A DNA stretch of 64,000 nucleotides from Actinocorallia herbida. Lineage in GTDB: Bacteria; Actinomycetota; Actinomycetes; Streptosporangiales; Streptosporangiaceae. Below are positions 53,823-62,532 of the stretch, piece after piece (position 1 is the first letter of the stretch; the number at the start of each line of letters is the position of its first letter). Below the pieces are notes generated by a model, which worked only from the letters and a program-made list of their open reading frames with translations, did not search any database and was not told the DNA's origin. Made by a program: the position numbers and the translations under genes. Location of the stretch: assembly GCF_003751225.1 (NCBI RefSeq), contig NZ_RJKE01000001.1, positions 4,216,001 through 4,280,000 of the forward strand. Reading direction: 5' to 3'.

Positions 53823-54536
53823 TCAGTGGTAGACGTCGACGATTTCGTCGTACTCCATCAGGTACCGATAGAAGGGATTGGTCGTCCGGAAAGGGCGGGA
53901 GAACAGTTCTCCGACATCCAGGAGGAGCGCGACGCTGGTGCCCGCCTGCTGAAGTTCGGTGTCGATGAATTCTTTACCGGTCTCGGTGAATCCGAGTGCT
54001 TTCAGTGGGCCTATGGGAGTGGTCGGCGTCTCGGTGAAGAGATCGGCGAGAATATGCGTGATCCCCTTGCGGACGCACCAGTGCACACACGCCTTGACGA
54101 GCCCGCCGAGGACGCCGTAGGGCAGGTTCGGGTAGCGCTGGTTCCGGTGTTCCTCAAGGATCATCAGCCGCTGGCACTCGATGAGCCGGCGGCCCGGCGG
54201 CCGGAGCTCGTCGATGTTGACGAACTGCTCGACGGGCAGGCCGTCGGCCGAGTCCGCGACCAGTCGCATGGTGCCGACGACCTGGTGTCCGACCCGGACC
54301 ATGAGATACGTCGAGTGGTCGTCGTAGCGGTCCTTGTGGCACGGTCCACCACCGGGCGGCAGCCAGCCGAACTCGGTGCCGTAGACCGCGTTCCAGAGCA
54401 TGTCGACGGCCTCGAGATCGGCGTCGTCCGCGGCCGGGTAGACCCGCTGTGGAGAATCCGGGTCTTTGGGCTGTTCGATGAATGTCCAGCCGGTCGATCG
54501 GGTGGCCTGCTGTTCTTTCGGAAGAGCGGGATTCAC
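53823..54536 (-). CDS. FeeM/LuxI-like N-acyl amino acid synthase (GNAT fold)
   Basis: 237 residues. Central STYLMVRVGHQVVGTMRLV and ECQRLMILEEHRNQRYPNL match N-acyl amino acid synthase/autoinducer-synthase-like GNAT proteins, which use acyl-ACP or acyl-CoA donors. GTG 54536 has GGAAGG seven bases upstream. First gene of the operon, so it may set the acylated scaffold that later enzymes modify. Donor and acceptor not known. Confidence 0.8.
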   Translation of the reverse strand: MNPALPKEQQATRSTGWTFIEQPKDPDSPQRVYPAADDADLEAVDMLWNAVYGTEFGWLPPGGGPCHKDRYDDHSTYLMVRVGHQVVGTMRLVADSADGLPVEQFVNIDELRPPGRRLIECQRLMILEEHRNQRYPNLPYGVLGGLVKACVHWCVRKGITHILADLFTETPTTPIGPLKALGFTETGKEFIDTELQQAGTSVALLLDVGELFSRPFRTTNPFYRYLMEYDEIVDVYH

Positions 54537-54900
54537 GGATATGCCTTCCGTGCGAAATGACGATCATCCGGGGATGCGGTCACGAGTGCAACCAAAACAA
54601 ATCCGGCAAAGCCATGTCAACGGCGACTTCGTGACGAGACTGTCACGGTGGGCTATAAGGGCAGTCCGGACCCGCATCCAAACGCAAGAATTAACTTGGC
54701 TGCAACACCTTGAATACATTTTCCATGAGACTTCTTCAAGCTTCGGAGAATCAATGACCCGGCCTCATGTGCACCGATATGGGGGCCGCGCCCGAACGAT
54801 TCGAAATGGCGGCCGCGCTCCCCCGCGCCGGAAACCCCCGCCGGCCGCCGCCCCGGCACCGCACACGGCACCCGCACCCTGTCCGGCCCTGCGGGCCCCG
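54537..54900. promoter_or_regulatory. AT-richer promoter region of the biosynthetic operon
   Basis: Clearly lower GC than neighbours. On the minus strand a TTGACA -35-like hexamer sits at 54615-54620. CGTGAC/GTCACG arms with a 6-bp spacer (54630-54647) lie just upstream of it and may bind a regulator. No gene seen; no pathway-specific regulator gene is adjacent. Confidence 0.5.
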
Positions 54901-56133
54901 TCAGGGGGCGGGAGCGGCGGCCCGGATCGTCGGGCTGAGCGTGGCGGCGGCCGCGATCGCCGCCATGAAGGCGGCGAGGCACAATCCGGTCGTCCGGGCG
55001 CCCGCCTGGTCGAGCAGGAGTCCGCCCGCGAGGGCGCCCAGCGGGATCGTCCCCCAGCTGACGAGCAGGACGACGCTCTTGACCCGGGCCAGCAGCCCGT
55101 CGGGGATCAGCCGGTACTGGTGGCCGACCATGACGACGTTCCACAGCGGCCCGCCGAACGCGATCGCCGCCGCGAGCCCGCACAGCACGGGGACCGGCGG
55201 GACCAGGGCCAGCGGGAGCAGCAGGACCGCCCACAGCCAGGTCAGGACGATCGCGACGCGCCCGGGCGAGGCGCGCCGGGTCAGCCGGGGCGCCGCCAGC
55301 GCTCCGGCCAGCCCGCCCGCGCCGTAGCAGCCCAGGATCAGGCCCGCCGTCGCACTCGATCCGGCGTGCCTCACGGCCAGGACGACGAGGGTCAGTTTCA
55401 GCGCCTCGACCGTGAGGTTGATCGCGCCGACGAGGGCGGTGGAGAGCCGGATGAACGGTTCGCGCGCGAGCCAGCGGAGCCCCTCGAGGAGTTCGTGGCC
55501 CAGACCGGCCGGAGGCTGTGCCCGCTCGACCCTCAGGTCCGTGCGGATGAGGAAGGTCGCGGTGAAGGAGACGGCATAAGAAAGGGCGTCGTAGACGAAC
55601 GGCAACGCCTGCCCCATCCCGTAGAGAAGGCCGCCGAGCGGTGGTCCGGCCAGCCCGGCCGCACGCGACCTGGCCTCCAGATGCGCCACTGCCGCGGGCA
55701 GTTGACGGGCGGGCACCAGCGCCGGAACGACGCTCTTGTCGGCCACGCTGAAGAACACGAAGAACGTGCCCGCGGCAAAGGACGCGACCATCAGATGCGG
55801 AAACGTCAGCCGTCCCGCCCACACCGCCACCGGAATACCGCCCAGCGCAAGGCATCGGCCCGCCTCGCAGACCAGCATCACCTTCTTGCGGTCCCACCGA
55901 TCCACCAGCACCCCGGCGGGCAGATAGAACAGCACATACGGCAGTGCCCCGCAGAACCCGGCCAGCCCCGCCAACGCCGGCGCCCCCGTCATCGCCATCA
56001 CCAGCAACGGGAGCGCGACCCCCGTGGCCCGCACCCCCAGCTCCGAGACCAGCTGCCCGCCCCACAGCAGCACGAAGTCCCGGTTCCCCCGCAGCGACCC
56101 GCCCTCCCCTTCCGGCCCCGCGTCCCCGCCCAT
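54901..56133 (-). CDS. MFS exporter (EntS-like)
   Basis: 410 residues, twelve hydrophobic segments, with DRWDRKKVMLVCEA as the MFS motif A loop. The layout resembles enterobactin exporter-type MFS proteins. Same orientation and upstream of the biosynthetic operon; separated from it by 364 bases. Probable exporter of the cluster product. ATG 56133. Confidence 0.88.
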   Translation of the reverse strand: MGGDAGPEGEGGSLRGNRDFVLLWGGQLVSELGVRATGVALPLLVMAMTGAPALAGLAGFCGALPYVLFYLPAGVLVDRWDRKKVMLVCEAGRCLALGGIPVAVWAGRLTFPHLMVASFAAGTFFVFFSVADKSVVPALVPARQLPAAVAHLEARSRAAGLAGPPLGGLLYGMGQALPFVYDALSYAVSFTATFLIRTDLRVERAQPPAGLGHELLEGLRWLAREPFIRLSTALVGAINLTVEALKLTLVVLAVRHAGSSATAGLILGCYGAGGLAGALAAPRLTRRASPGRVAIVLTWLWAVLLLPLALVPPVPVLCGLAAAIAFGGPLWNVVMVGHQYRLIPDGLLARVKSVVLLVSWGTIPLGALAGGLLLDQAGARTTGLCLAAFMAAIAAAATLSPTIRAAAPAP

Positions 56134-56594
56134 GACCCCCCTCAGCCCGCCCCCTTCCCAGCCTGCAACGCCCGAGCCCCATCGGCAACGCCCCGCGCAC
56201 CCCGACGTGCAGGCCCCGCCCCGAGGGAGGCTTCGGCGGGCCGTGGTCAGGGTGGGCGGAGCCGGAGTTACCCGGGGCCGGGAGTCGGACATGGCGGACC
56301 GTCAGACCATCCGGTACGTCGAAACGCCGTCGTCTGCCTCCACGACGGCGACCGGATCGTCGGCGTCGCCTCCCATGCCGGCGCCCCGGCCCATCCCGCC
56401 TGATACGGGGCTTGACGAACATCGGAACGAAAAGTCCCGCTAAGGGCTGTGCTCGCAGGGAGATCCTTTCGAGGCTCTTGTGCTCCTGTGAGCTGGGCAT
56501 TCGTGTCGGGTCGGGTGTGTTCGGGCGGCTGGGCTCGTAACAGTTCGATCTTCGGGCCGGGCGTGCGCTTGGGTGCGCTCTACTTTCTGGGCTG
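56134..56594. other. Intergenic region holding the left end of a Tn3 element
   Basis: No gene seen. Contains the inverted repeat at 56407-56445 and the transposase promoter region. Confidence 0.55.
56407..56445 (+). repeat. Tn3 left terminal inverted repeat
   Basis: Begins GGGGCTTGACGAAC and continues with GGAACGAAAAGTCCCGCTAAGG, which matches the classic Tn3 end at most positions. It lies about 190 bases before the transposase gene. The matching right end was not found near 60.7 kb. Confidence 0.75.
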
Positions 56595-58063
56595 ATGCCT
56601 GTTGAGTTCTTGAGTGATGTCGAGGCGGCTGCGTATGACCGGTTCTCGGGGGTTCCGTCGCGGGCGGAGCTGGAGCGGTTCTTCTTCCTGGACGATGCGG
56701 ACCGGGCGCTGGTCTCTGAGCGGCGTGGTGCGCCCAGCCGGTTGGGGTGGGCGTTGCAGGTGTGCACGGTGCGGTTCGTGGGCCGGTTCCTGACCGATCC
56801 GCTGGAGGTCCCGCCTGAGGTCGTGGCGTATGTGGCGGGGCAGCTGGGGATCGGGGACGTCTCGGTGTTCCAGCGGTACGCCGAGCGGCGGGCGACGCCG
56901 TTCGAGCATCAGGACAGGATTCGGGAGGCTTATGGGCTGCGGGAGTTCGGGGAGGTGGAGGCTGAGTTCACCGCGTGGGTGGACGCGCGGGCGTGGACGA
57001 CCGGAACGGCAAGAAGCTCCTGTTCCATGAGGGGACTGTGTGGCTGCGGGAGCGGAACGTCCTGCTGCCCGGGGTCTCGAGGTTGGCGCGGTTGGCGCGG
57101 GTGCGGGACGAGGCGACCGACCGGCTGCATGAGGCGCTGCACGGGGTGCTTTCGGCGCGGCAGCGTACGGTGCTGGAGCAGGTGTGGGAGGCGATCGACG
57201 AGATCGTCTCGCGCAAGGAGCTGCGGGAGGCGGTCGAGGCGGTCACCGACATGGTGCCGCCGCCCGGCGCCGACCCCGACGGAGAGGTCCGTGCGCTGCT
57301 CGCCGCGCGGATCTCGACGGTGTCGGGGTTCGTGAAGACCCTCACCACCGTCATCGAGTTCGGCGCCACGGCGGAGGCGCAGCGGGTGCTGGCGGCGATG
57401 AAGCAGCTGCCGCGGCTGCTGGACGGCCGCAAGAAGAAGGTCACCCAGGCCGACATCGACCCGGTCTTGGTGTCGGGGTCGTGGCAGCGGCTGGTGTTCA
57501 AGACCCGCTCCGACGGCTCGACGGTCGACAAGAACGCCTACGTGATGTGCGTGCTCACCCAGTCCACCGGCACCTGCGCCGCCGGGACATCTACCCGGAG
57601 GCCTCCGCCCGGTGGAAGGACCCGCGCGGCCAGCTCCTGGACGGCGCGAAGTGGCAGGCCGCCAAAGGGGCGGCGCTCACCGACCTGGGCCTGCCGGAAG
57701 AGGCGGGCCAGTTCCTGGCCGAGCACGCCCTCGTGCTGCACCAGGCGCTGCGCGACGTCGCCTCACGCCTCGGGGAGGACGGCGTCGGCGCGTCCGTCGA
57801 CGAGCAGGGCCGGCTGCATGTGGCCGCGCTGTCAGCGCTGCCCGAGCCGCCGTCGCTGCTGGACCTGCGCAAGCGGGTCGCCGGGATGCTGCCGCGCGTC
57901 GACCTGCCCGAAGTGCTGCTGGAGACGATGGGCCGGGTGTCGGCCTTCACCGCGGCGTTCGGGTCGGCCGCGGGCGCGGACAGCAGGCTCGCGGACTTCG
58001 ACGTCTCGCTCGCCGCCTGCCTCACCGCGCAGGCGCTGAACCTCGGGTACGCGCCGGTGGTGA

Positions 58064-58068
58064 AGCCC
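58064..58068. other. Target site duplication, left copy
   Basis: AGCCC immediately left of the composite element; identical copy at 59727-59731. Five bases is the hallmark of Tn3-family transposition. Confidence 0.88.
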
Positions 58069-58223
58069 GGGGTCCCGGTAGCAACGGCCGTGAATCCAAC
58101 AATGTTGCCGCTGACCTGCGGGAACTCTCATGACGCACGGCCATGCGGTGAACTTGAAGGAAGTCCGTCTGCGCAGGTCAGACCCATATCCGTGGGATTT
58201 TCGGCGATTGCTACCGGGACCCC
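58069..58223 (+). repeat. Miniature Tn3-type element, left copy
   Basis: 155 bp with imperfect terminal repeats of about 50 bp, each starting GGGGTCCCGGTAGCAA. About 95 % identical by eye to the inverted right copy (7 substitutions and one indel). No coding capacity. Confidence 0.88.
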
Positions 58224-58272
58224 GGACCGTCCGCCCGGCCTTCGATCCCTTCGTCCGAGGCGACGAGGTCGC

Positions 58273-59085
58273 CTACACCGCCGCCTGCTGGTCCGTCACC
58301 GCCGCGAACTCCCAGGGGTCGTGGGCGGAGAAAGGCGTCACTTCGTCCCCGTGATCGCGGACCAGGGCGCGGAGCCGGGACTGGGTGTCCAGGCGCAGGT
58401 CGCGGTCGATTTCGGAGCTGACCTGGACCAGGTCGAGGAGGGGGTGGGGCTCGGGATCGGGGTGGAGTTCGCGGTGGTAGTAGTAGGCGTCGCCGCAGTG
58501 CAGCAGCCAGCCGTCCGCGCCCCGGACGGCGACGCCGGTGTGTCCGGCGGTGTGGCCGCCGAGGGGGACGAGCAGGATGTCCGACGGCAGGCGGCGCGGG
58601 CGGATCGCGGGCAACCCGTACCAGGTTTCGGCTCCGTCCGGCGCGTAGGCGGCCCAGCGGGGGCCGTGGGCCCAGTGCGCGGGCCGGTAGCGGAAGCTCG
58701 GCGCCTGGGCGAGGGCCGCGTCCAGTTCGGGGGCCAGCACGTGGACCGTGGCGTCGGGGAAGTCCGGGAGACCGCCGCAGTGGTCGATGTCCAGGTGGGT
58801 GAGGACGATGTGCGCGACGTCCGAGGGATCGAAGCCGAGCCGGGCGACCTGGCGGACCGCGGTCTCCTCCTCGGCCAGCACCGGCTCGCTCATCCGCACC
58901 CAGTCGGCGCCCAGCGTGCCGTCGGGGTCGCGGACGTCGCCGAGGCCGAGGCCGGTCTCGACCAGGACGAGCCCGGCGGACGTTTCCAGCAGCAGGCAGT
59001 GGTTGACGGCGTGCGCGGCGGGCGGCCCGTCGTAGGTTGCCTCGATCCGGCGCACCGACCCGCAGTTGAGGTGATGGATTCTCAT
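58273..59085 (-). CDS. Metallo-beta-lactamase-fold hydrolase (lactonase-like)
   Basis: 270 residues. Zinc motif THLDIDHCGG (H-x-D-x-D-H) near 95-105, then PLGGHTAGHTGVAV, HCGDAYYYH, and a C-terminal His in FSAHDPWE. This fits the AiiA/AttM-type lactonase-like branch. ATG 59085. Divergent from the MerR gene 47 bases away. Cargo of a mobile element, so likely gives a conditional advantage; lactone degradation or detoxification is a guess. Confidence 0.87.
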   Translation of the reverse strand: MRIHHLNCGSVRRIEATYDGPPAAHAVNHCLLLETSAGLVLVETGLGLGDVRDPDGTLGADWVRMSEPVLAEEETAVRQVARLGFDPSDVAHIVLTHLDIDHCGGLPDFPDATVHVLAPELDAALAQAPSFRYRPAHWAHGPRWAAYAPDGAETWYGLPAIRPRRLPSDILLVPLGGHTAGHTGVAVRGADGWLLHCGDAYYYHRELHPDPEPHPLLDLVQVSSEIDRDLRLDTQSRLRALVRDHGDEVTPFSAHDPWEFAAVTDQQAAV

Positions 59086-59100
59086 GTCGGATAGCCTGCT

Positions 59101-59120
59101 ACTTGAAGCGCGGTTCAAGT
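59101..59120. promoter_or_regulatory. MerR-type operator between merR-like and MBL genes
   Basis: ACTTGAA and TTCAAGT arms around a 6-bp spacer lie in the 47-bp divergent gap. Placement fits a MerR operator inside an over-spaced promoter. Confidence 0.65.
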
Positions 59121-59132
59121 CAAGGAGGTGGC

Positions 59133-59585
59133 GTGGCCGAGGATCTTCTGGACATCGGAGAGGTCGCCCGCGTGTCCGGTGTCGCGCCCTCCGCACTGCG
59201 GTTCTACGAGAAGCGTGGCCTGCTCGCGTCCGACGGCCGCAACGGACTCCGTCGCACTTACCGCGTCGCGGTCCTCGACCGCCTCGCCTTGATCGTCTGC
59301 GCCCGCACCGCGGGTTTCACGGTCGCCGAGATCGCCCGCTTCCTGGCCTCCGGCCCCGGCGACGTCGAGCTCAAGGCCCGCATGGCGACCCGCGCCCGCG
59401 AACTCGACGACCGGATCGCCCAGCTCACCCGCATGCGCGACAGCCTCCGCCACGCGGCGGGCTGCGACCACGAGCCCCTGGTCGAATGCCCCGACTTCGC
59501 AGCCGCCATCCGCCCCCCGGAGAGCCCGGCGTCCGGCACACTCCTTGACGGTTCCACCGCGCCGCCGTTCCTGGGGTCCCGGTAG
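59133..59585 (+). CDS. MerR-family transcriptional regulator
   Basis: 150 residues. Winged helix LLDIGEVARVSGVAPSALRF and YEKRGLLASDGRN, an antiparallel coiled-coil helix, and C-terminal GCDHEPLVECPDF with Cys/His that may bind metal or act as redox sensor. GTG 59133 follows AAGGAGGTG. The final codons and the TAG stop lie in the right miniature element, so the native end was probably replaced. Confidence 0.87.
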   Translation: MAEDLLDIGEVARVSGVAPSALRFYEKRGLLASDGRNGLRRTYRVAVLDRLALIVCARTAGFTVAEIARFLASGPGDVELKARMATRARELDDRIAQLTRMRDSLRHAAGCDHEPLVECPDFAAAIRPPESPASGTLLDGSTAPPFLGSR

Positions 59586-59726
59586 CAATCGCCGAAAATC
59601 CCACGGATATGGGTCTGACCTGCGCAGATGGACTTCCTCAAGTTCACCGCATGGCCGTGCGTCATGAAAGTTCCTGCAGGTCAGCGGCAACATCGTTGGA
59701 TTCACGGCCATTACTACCGGAACCCC
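59573..59726 (-). repeat. Miniature Tn3-type element, right copy (inverted)
   Basis: 154 bp, inverse complement of the left copy with minor differences. Its first bases supply the MerR stop codon. Confidence 0.88.
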
Positions 59727-59731
59727 AGCCC
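59727..59731. other. Target site duplication, right copy
   Basis: AGCCC, identical to 58064-58068. Confidence 0.88.
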
Positions 59732-60667
59732 GGCACCGCGGCGCTGGAGCGCGGACGGCTCTCCCACGTCGCCCAGAGGTATCTGTCGGCTGAGACCTAC
59801 ACTGCCGCGAACGCGCCGCTCATCGAACGCCAGGCCCGGATCGGCTTCGCGGCGTCGCTGGGCGGCGGGCTGGTCGCGGCGATCGACGGGATGCGGTTCG
59901 TCGTCCCGGTCCCGATCTACACCCGCCCCGAAGTGCTCGTCACCGACACCGGCTCCTACTCCGACATCGTGTTCGGGCTCGTGCACCTGCTGGGAATGCG
60001 CTACCAGCCCGCCCTGGCCGACATCCCCGACCAGAAGGGATGGCGGATCCAGAACACCGACTACGGGCCCCTCAACCGGTTCGTGCGCGGCAAGATCGAC
60101 CTGGACAAGATCCGCCGCCACTGGGGCGACATCCTGCGGGTGGTCGTGTCGATCTACACCGGCGAGGTCCGCGCCCACGACGTCCTGCGGATGATCCAGC
60201 GCGACGGCAACCCCACCCCGCTCGGCGACGCCATCGCCCACTACGGCCGGATCTTCAAAACGCTCCACATCCTCACCTACGCCGTCGAAGAGCCCTACCG
60301 CCGCGACATCAAGGGCATCCGCAACCTCCAGGAGAGCCGCCACGCCCTCGCAAGCCGGATCTTCCACAGCAAGAAGGGGGAGCTCTACCAGCGCTACTAC
60401 AAGGGCATGGAGGGCCAGCTCGGCGCCCTCGGCCTCGTCCTGAACTGCGTCACCCTGTGGAACACCTGCTACCTCGACGCCGCCCTGCACCAGCTCGAAG
60501 CGCAGGGCTACCCGGTGCGCGACGAAGACGTGGCCCGCCTGTCGCCCTTCGTACGCGCGCACATCAACGTCAACGGCACCTACTCCTTCGCCCGTCCCGA
60601 CCTCGGCCCCACCGGCATCCGCCCGCTCCGTGACCCCGACACCGACCAGGGCGACGACGAGCTCTAG

Positions 60668-60972
60668 CAACTCGCGACAGGCCACCAGGAGTGCTGCCAG
60701 GCGACCGTTGATCTTCCCGCTGGTAGTGCGGATCTTGCCTGGCGGCCGGCCTGTCACGTTCGAGCCGAAGCCGGACATGTGGCTTGTCTGAACTTGTCAA
60801 GCATGCTGGGACGGCGGCCGCTTGGCTTCAACGTGGTGTCGTGGTGGCGGTTGGATGAGCGGTGGCGGGCCGGGTGCGACGGCCCGGCCCGTGCGTGCGC
60901 GCCCGTTCTGCCGATGGACCGGCGGGGGTGCTGCGGCCCCTGCCGGTTGATGTCCTCGCGGGAGTGGGCGGG
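60668..60972. other. Intergenic region past the Tn3 relic
   Basis: No gene and no convincing right Tn3 end. It may contain the deletion or fusion point of the transposon. Confidence 0.5.
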
Positions 60973-61473
60973 CTATTCGATGATCGCGGCGCATTCGATG
61001 ACGACGTCGTTCTTGGGGACGTCCTGGTGGCCGGCCTTGGAGCCGGTGGGGGCGGCCTCGATGGCGTCAACGACGTCCTGGCCCTCGATGATGTGGCCGA
61101 AGGCGGTGTATCCCCAGCCTTGGGTGTTCTTGCCGCTGTGGTTCAGGAAGTCGTTGTCCGCGGTGTTGATGAAGAACTGGTCCGTGGCCGAGTGCGGGTC
61201 CATCGTGCGGGCCATGGCGACGCTGTACCTGGTGTTCTTCCGCCCGTTGCCGGCTTCGTTCTGGATCGGTTCGCGGGTTCCTTTCCGCCCCATGCCGGGC
61301 TCAAAGCCGCCTCCCTGGATCATGAAGCCTTTGATGACCCGGTGGAAGATCGTCCCGTTGTAGTGGCCCTCCTTGACGTATCGGAGGAAGTTCTCGGCCG
61401 TCGCAGGGGCGCTCTGGGCATCCAGGTGGATGGTGATGTCTCCGTGGTTGGTGGTCAGCTTGACCTTGGACAT
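60973..61473 (-). CDS. Peptidyl-prolyl cis-trans isomerase (cyclophilin, PpiB-like)
   Basis: 166 residues: [14 protein letters not shown] start, the catalytic [20 protein letters not shown] and the [17 protein letters not shown] motif. The full sequence resembles the short cytoplasmic PpiB of proteobacteria more than typical actinobacterial cyclophilins. ATG 61473. Monocistronic; may be acquired. Confidence 0.93.
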   Translation of the reverse strand: MSKVKLTTNHGDITIHLDAQSAPATAENFLRYVKEGHYNGTIFHRVIKGFMIQGGGFEPGMGRKGTREPIQNEAGNGRKNTRYSVAMARTMDPHSATDQFFINTADNDFLNHSGKNTQGWGYTAFGHIIEGQDVVDAIEAAPTGSKAGHQDVPKNDVVIECAAIIE

Positions 61474-61747
61474 GAAGGTCGCCTCCTGTCGGATGTCTGC
61501 GCGGTGATCTCGGGCCTGGTGGCAGTGGAGCGGCCGGGTGTTCGGGCGCGGTGTTGCGGCCTCGGATCCGCAGCCGGGGTCAGGCCTGCCGCCCTCGGCG
61601 CCCCCACTACAAGATCACCAATGGATGCCCGAATCCTCTCCCACTCGCCGCTGAAGCAGTCTGCGAACACGCCACCTTGATCAACGGAGACGGCCCCGCA
61701 TCCCCTGGGTCTGCCCGGGGTGCGGGGCCGTGGTGGTGCGGGTGGTG
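61474..61747. other. Intergenic with a terminator
   Basis: No gene seen; terminator at 61691-61730. Confidence 0.5.
61691..61730 (-). terminator. Terminator hairpin
   Basis: 10-bp perfect outer stem (61691-61700, 61721-61730) extended by a CCCC/GGGG inner stem past a bulge, 17 bases after the stop at 61748. Confidence 0.7.
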
Positions 61748-62032
61748 CTAGTCGGGCAGGCGGTCCAGGAGCCAGGTGGCGGCTCGTTCGGTGATCTGGG
61801 TGTGGAAGTGGTTGTCGGTGGCGCACAGGAAGTCGTCGAGCTCGGACTGCTCGGGGTCGAGTGCTTCGATGTCGGTGTGCAGGTCGGCTTCGGTGATGTC
61901 GCGGATGGCCACGGCGCTGCCCGTCGGGACGAAGCAGTGCTGGGCGATCGGGTTGTCGGCGCCGACGCCCAGGCCGTGCTCGGCGTCGATGGCGTTGAGG
62001 GCGTCGGCGAGGATCTTGAAGCCGGGCAGCAT
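61748..62032 (-). CDS. Small hypothetical protein, possibly truncated
   Basis: 94 residues, acidic: MLPGFKILADALNAIDAEHG to ERAATWLLDRLPD. No recognised domain. It lacks a good ribosome site at ATG 62032, so it may be the tail of a longer, lost gene. Followed by a terminator. Confidence 0.45.
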   Translation of the reverse strand: MLPGFKILADALNAIDAEHGLGVGADNPIAQHCFVPTGSAVAIRDITEADLHTDIEALDPEQSELDDFLCATDNHFHTQITERAATWLLDRLPD

Positions 62033-62532
62033 GCCGCCGGGCGCGCCGTCGACGGGTGGGACGCCGGGGGCCTGGACTTCAGTGCGGGCCTGGGCGGCAA
62101 TCGGACGGGAGCGGGCCGCGTCAGTGAGCGCGACCGGCCGCGACCCGGAGCAAAGACGCGCGGGAACTGCGCGTTGAGCGCTGGCCGCCTCCTGCCGTAG
62201 GGCCCTCCACTCGGGTCGGTGCGACGAGCCCCAAAGTAGCGCTATGTGATGTTTCTGGATCGGAACGTAACGGTCAAGGGCGGGTGATAGCGCCTGGTAG
62301 TGGATTTGTTACGGATGAACTTTCTCTTGGATCTCTGGTGTGGTTCGGGAGGAAGGGCCTGCGGTGCGGCGTGAGTGGAAGTCCGGAAGACCTGATCGAG
62401 TGCTGGACGCTGGATGAGGCGGTGGCGTTCGCGGACTACCGGTGGTCGGGCAGCACGATTGGTCGGCCGTTTGAGACCGCGATCGATCCTTGACACCTCG
62501 ACGCCGATTCCTCGTCCCTGCGGTGGCGGGCG
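62033..62532. other. Lower-GC region, possible relic
   Basis: About 500 bases with an AT-rich patch near 62235-62335. A plus-strand frame (62284-62493) reads SPEDLIECWTLDEAVAFADY; it is protein-like but short and unrecognised. Confidence 0.4.

Larger units (their letters stand above)
58069..59726. mobile_element. Composite element: two inverted Tn3-type miniature elements flanking a MerR/MBL pair
   Basis: 1,658 bp. Left end 58069-58223 and right end 59573-59726 are inverted copies of each other. The intervening DNA encodes an MBL-fold hydrolase and a MerR regulator. The 5-bp duplication AGCCC flanks the unit as a whole and not the single copies, so it moved as one. Equivalent to a TIME-flanked (TMo-like) transposon; no transposase is encoded within, so it needs a Tn3-family enzyme in trans. 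Confidence 0.88.
56595..60667 (+). pseudogene. tnpA: Tn3-family transposase, frameshifted and interrupted by a composite element
   Basis: N-terminal DUF4158 domain (VEFLSDVEAAAYDRFSGVP) to catalytic C-terminus (LSPFVRAHINVNGTYSF). Damage: (1) one base missing near 57003 (WVDARAWTTG to NGKKLLFHEG); (2) one T missing near 57561, which should read QFHRHLRRRDIY; (3) insertion of the 1,658-bp element at 58069. Removing the element and one AGCCC copy joins VVKPG to TAALERGRLSHV in frame. The gene is dead now but was recently intact; the insertion may have followed or preceded the frameshifts. Confidence 0.9.

Noticed and set aside
42183-54536. Isonitrile-type cluster (ligase plus TauD-like enzyme)
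   Set aside because: No acyl carrier protein, NRPS or isonitrile thioesterase set; the H-x-E dioxygenase and halogenase point elsewhere.
58069-59726. Two independent insertions of the miniature element
   Set aside because: Inner flanks (GGACC and TTCCT) do not match the outer AGCCC; only the outer pair forms a duplication.
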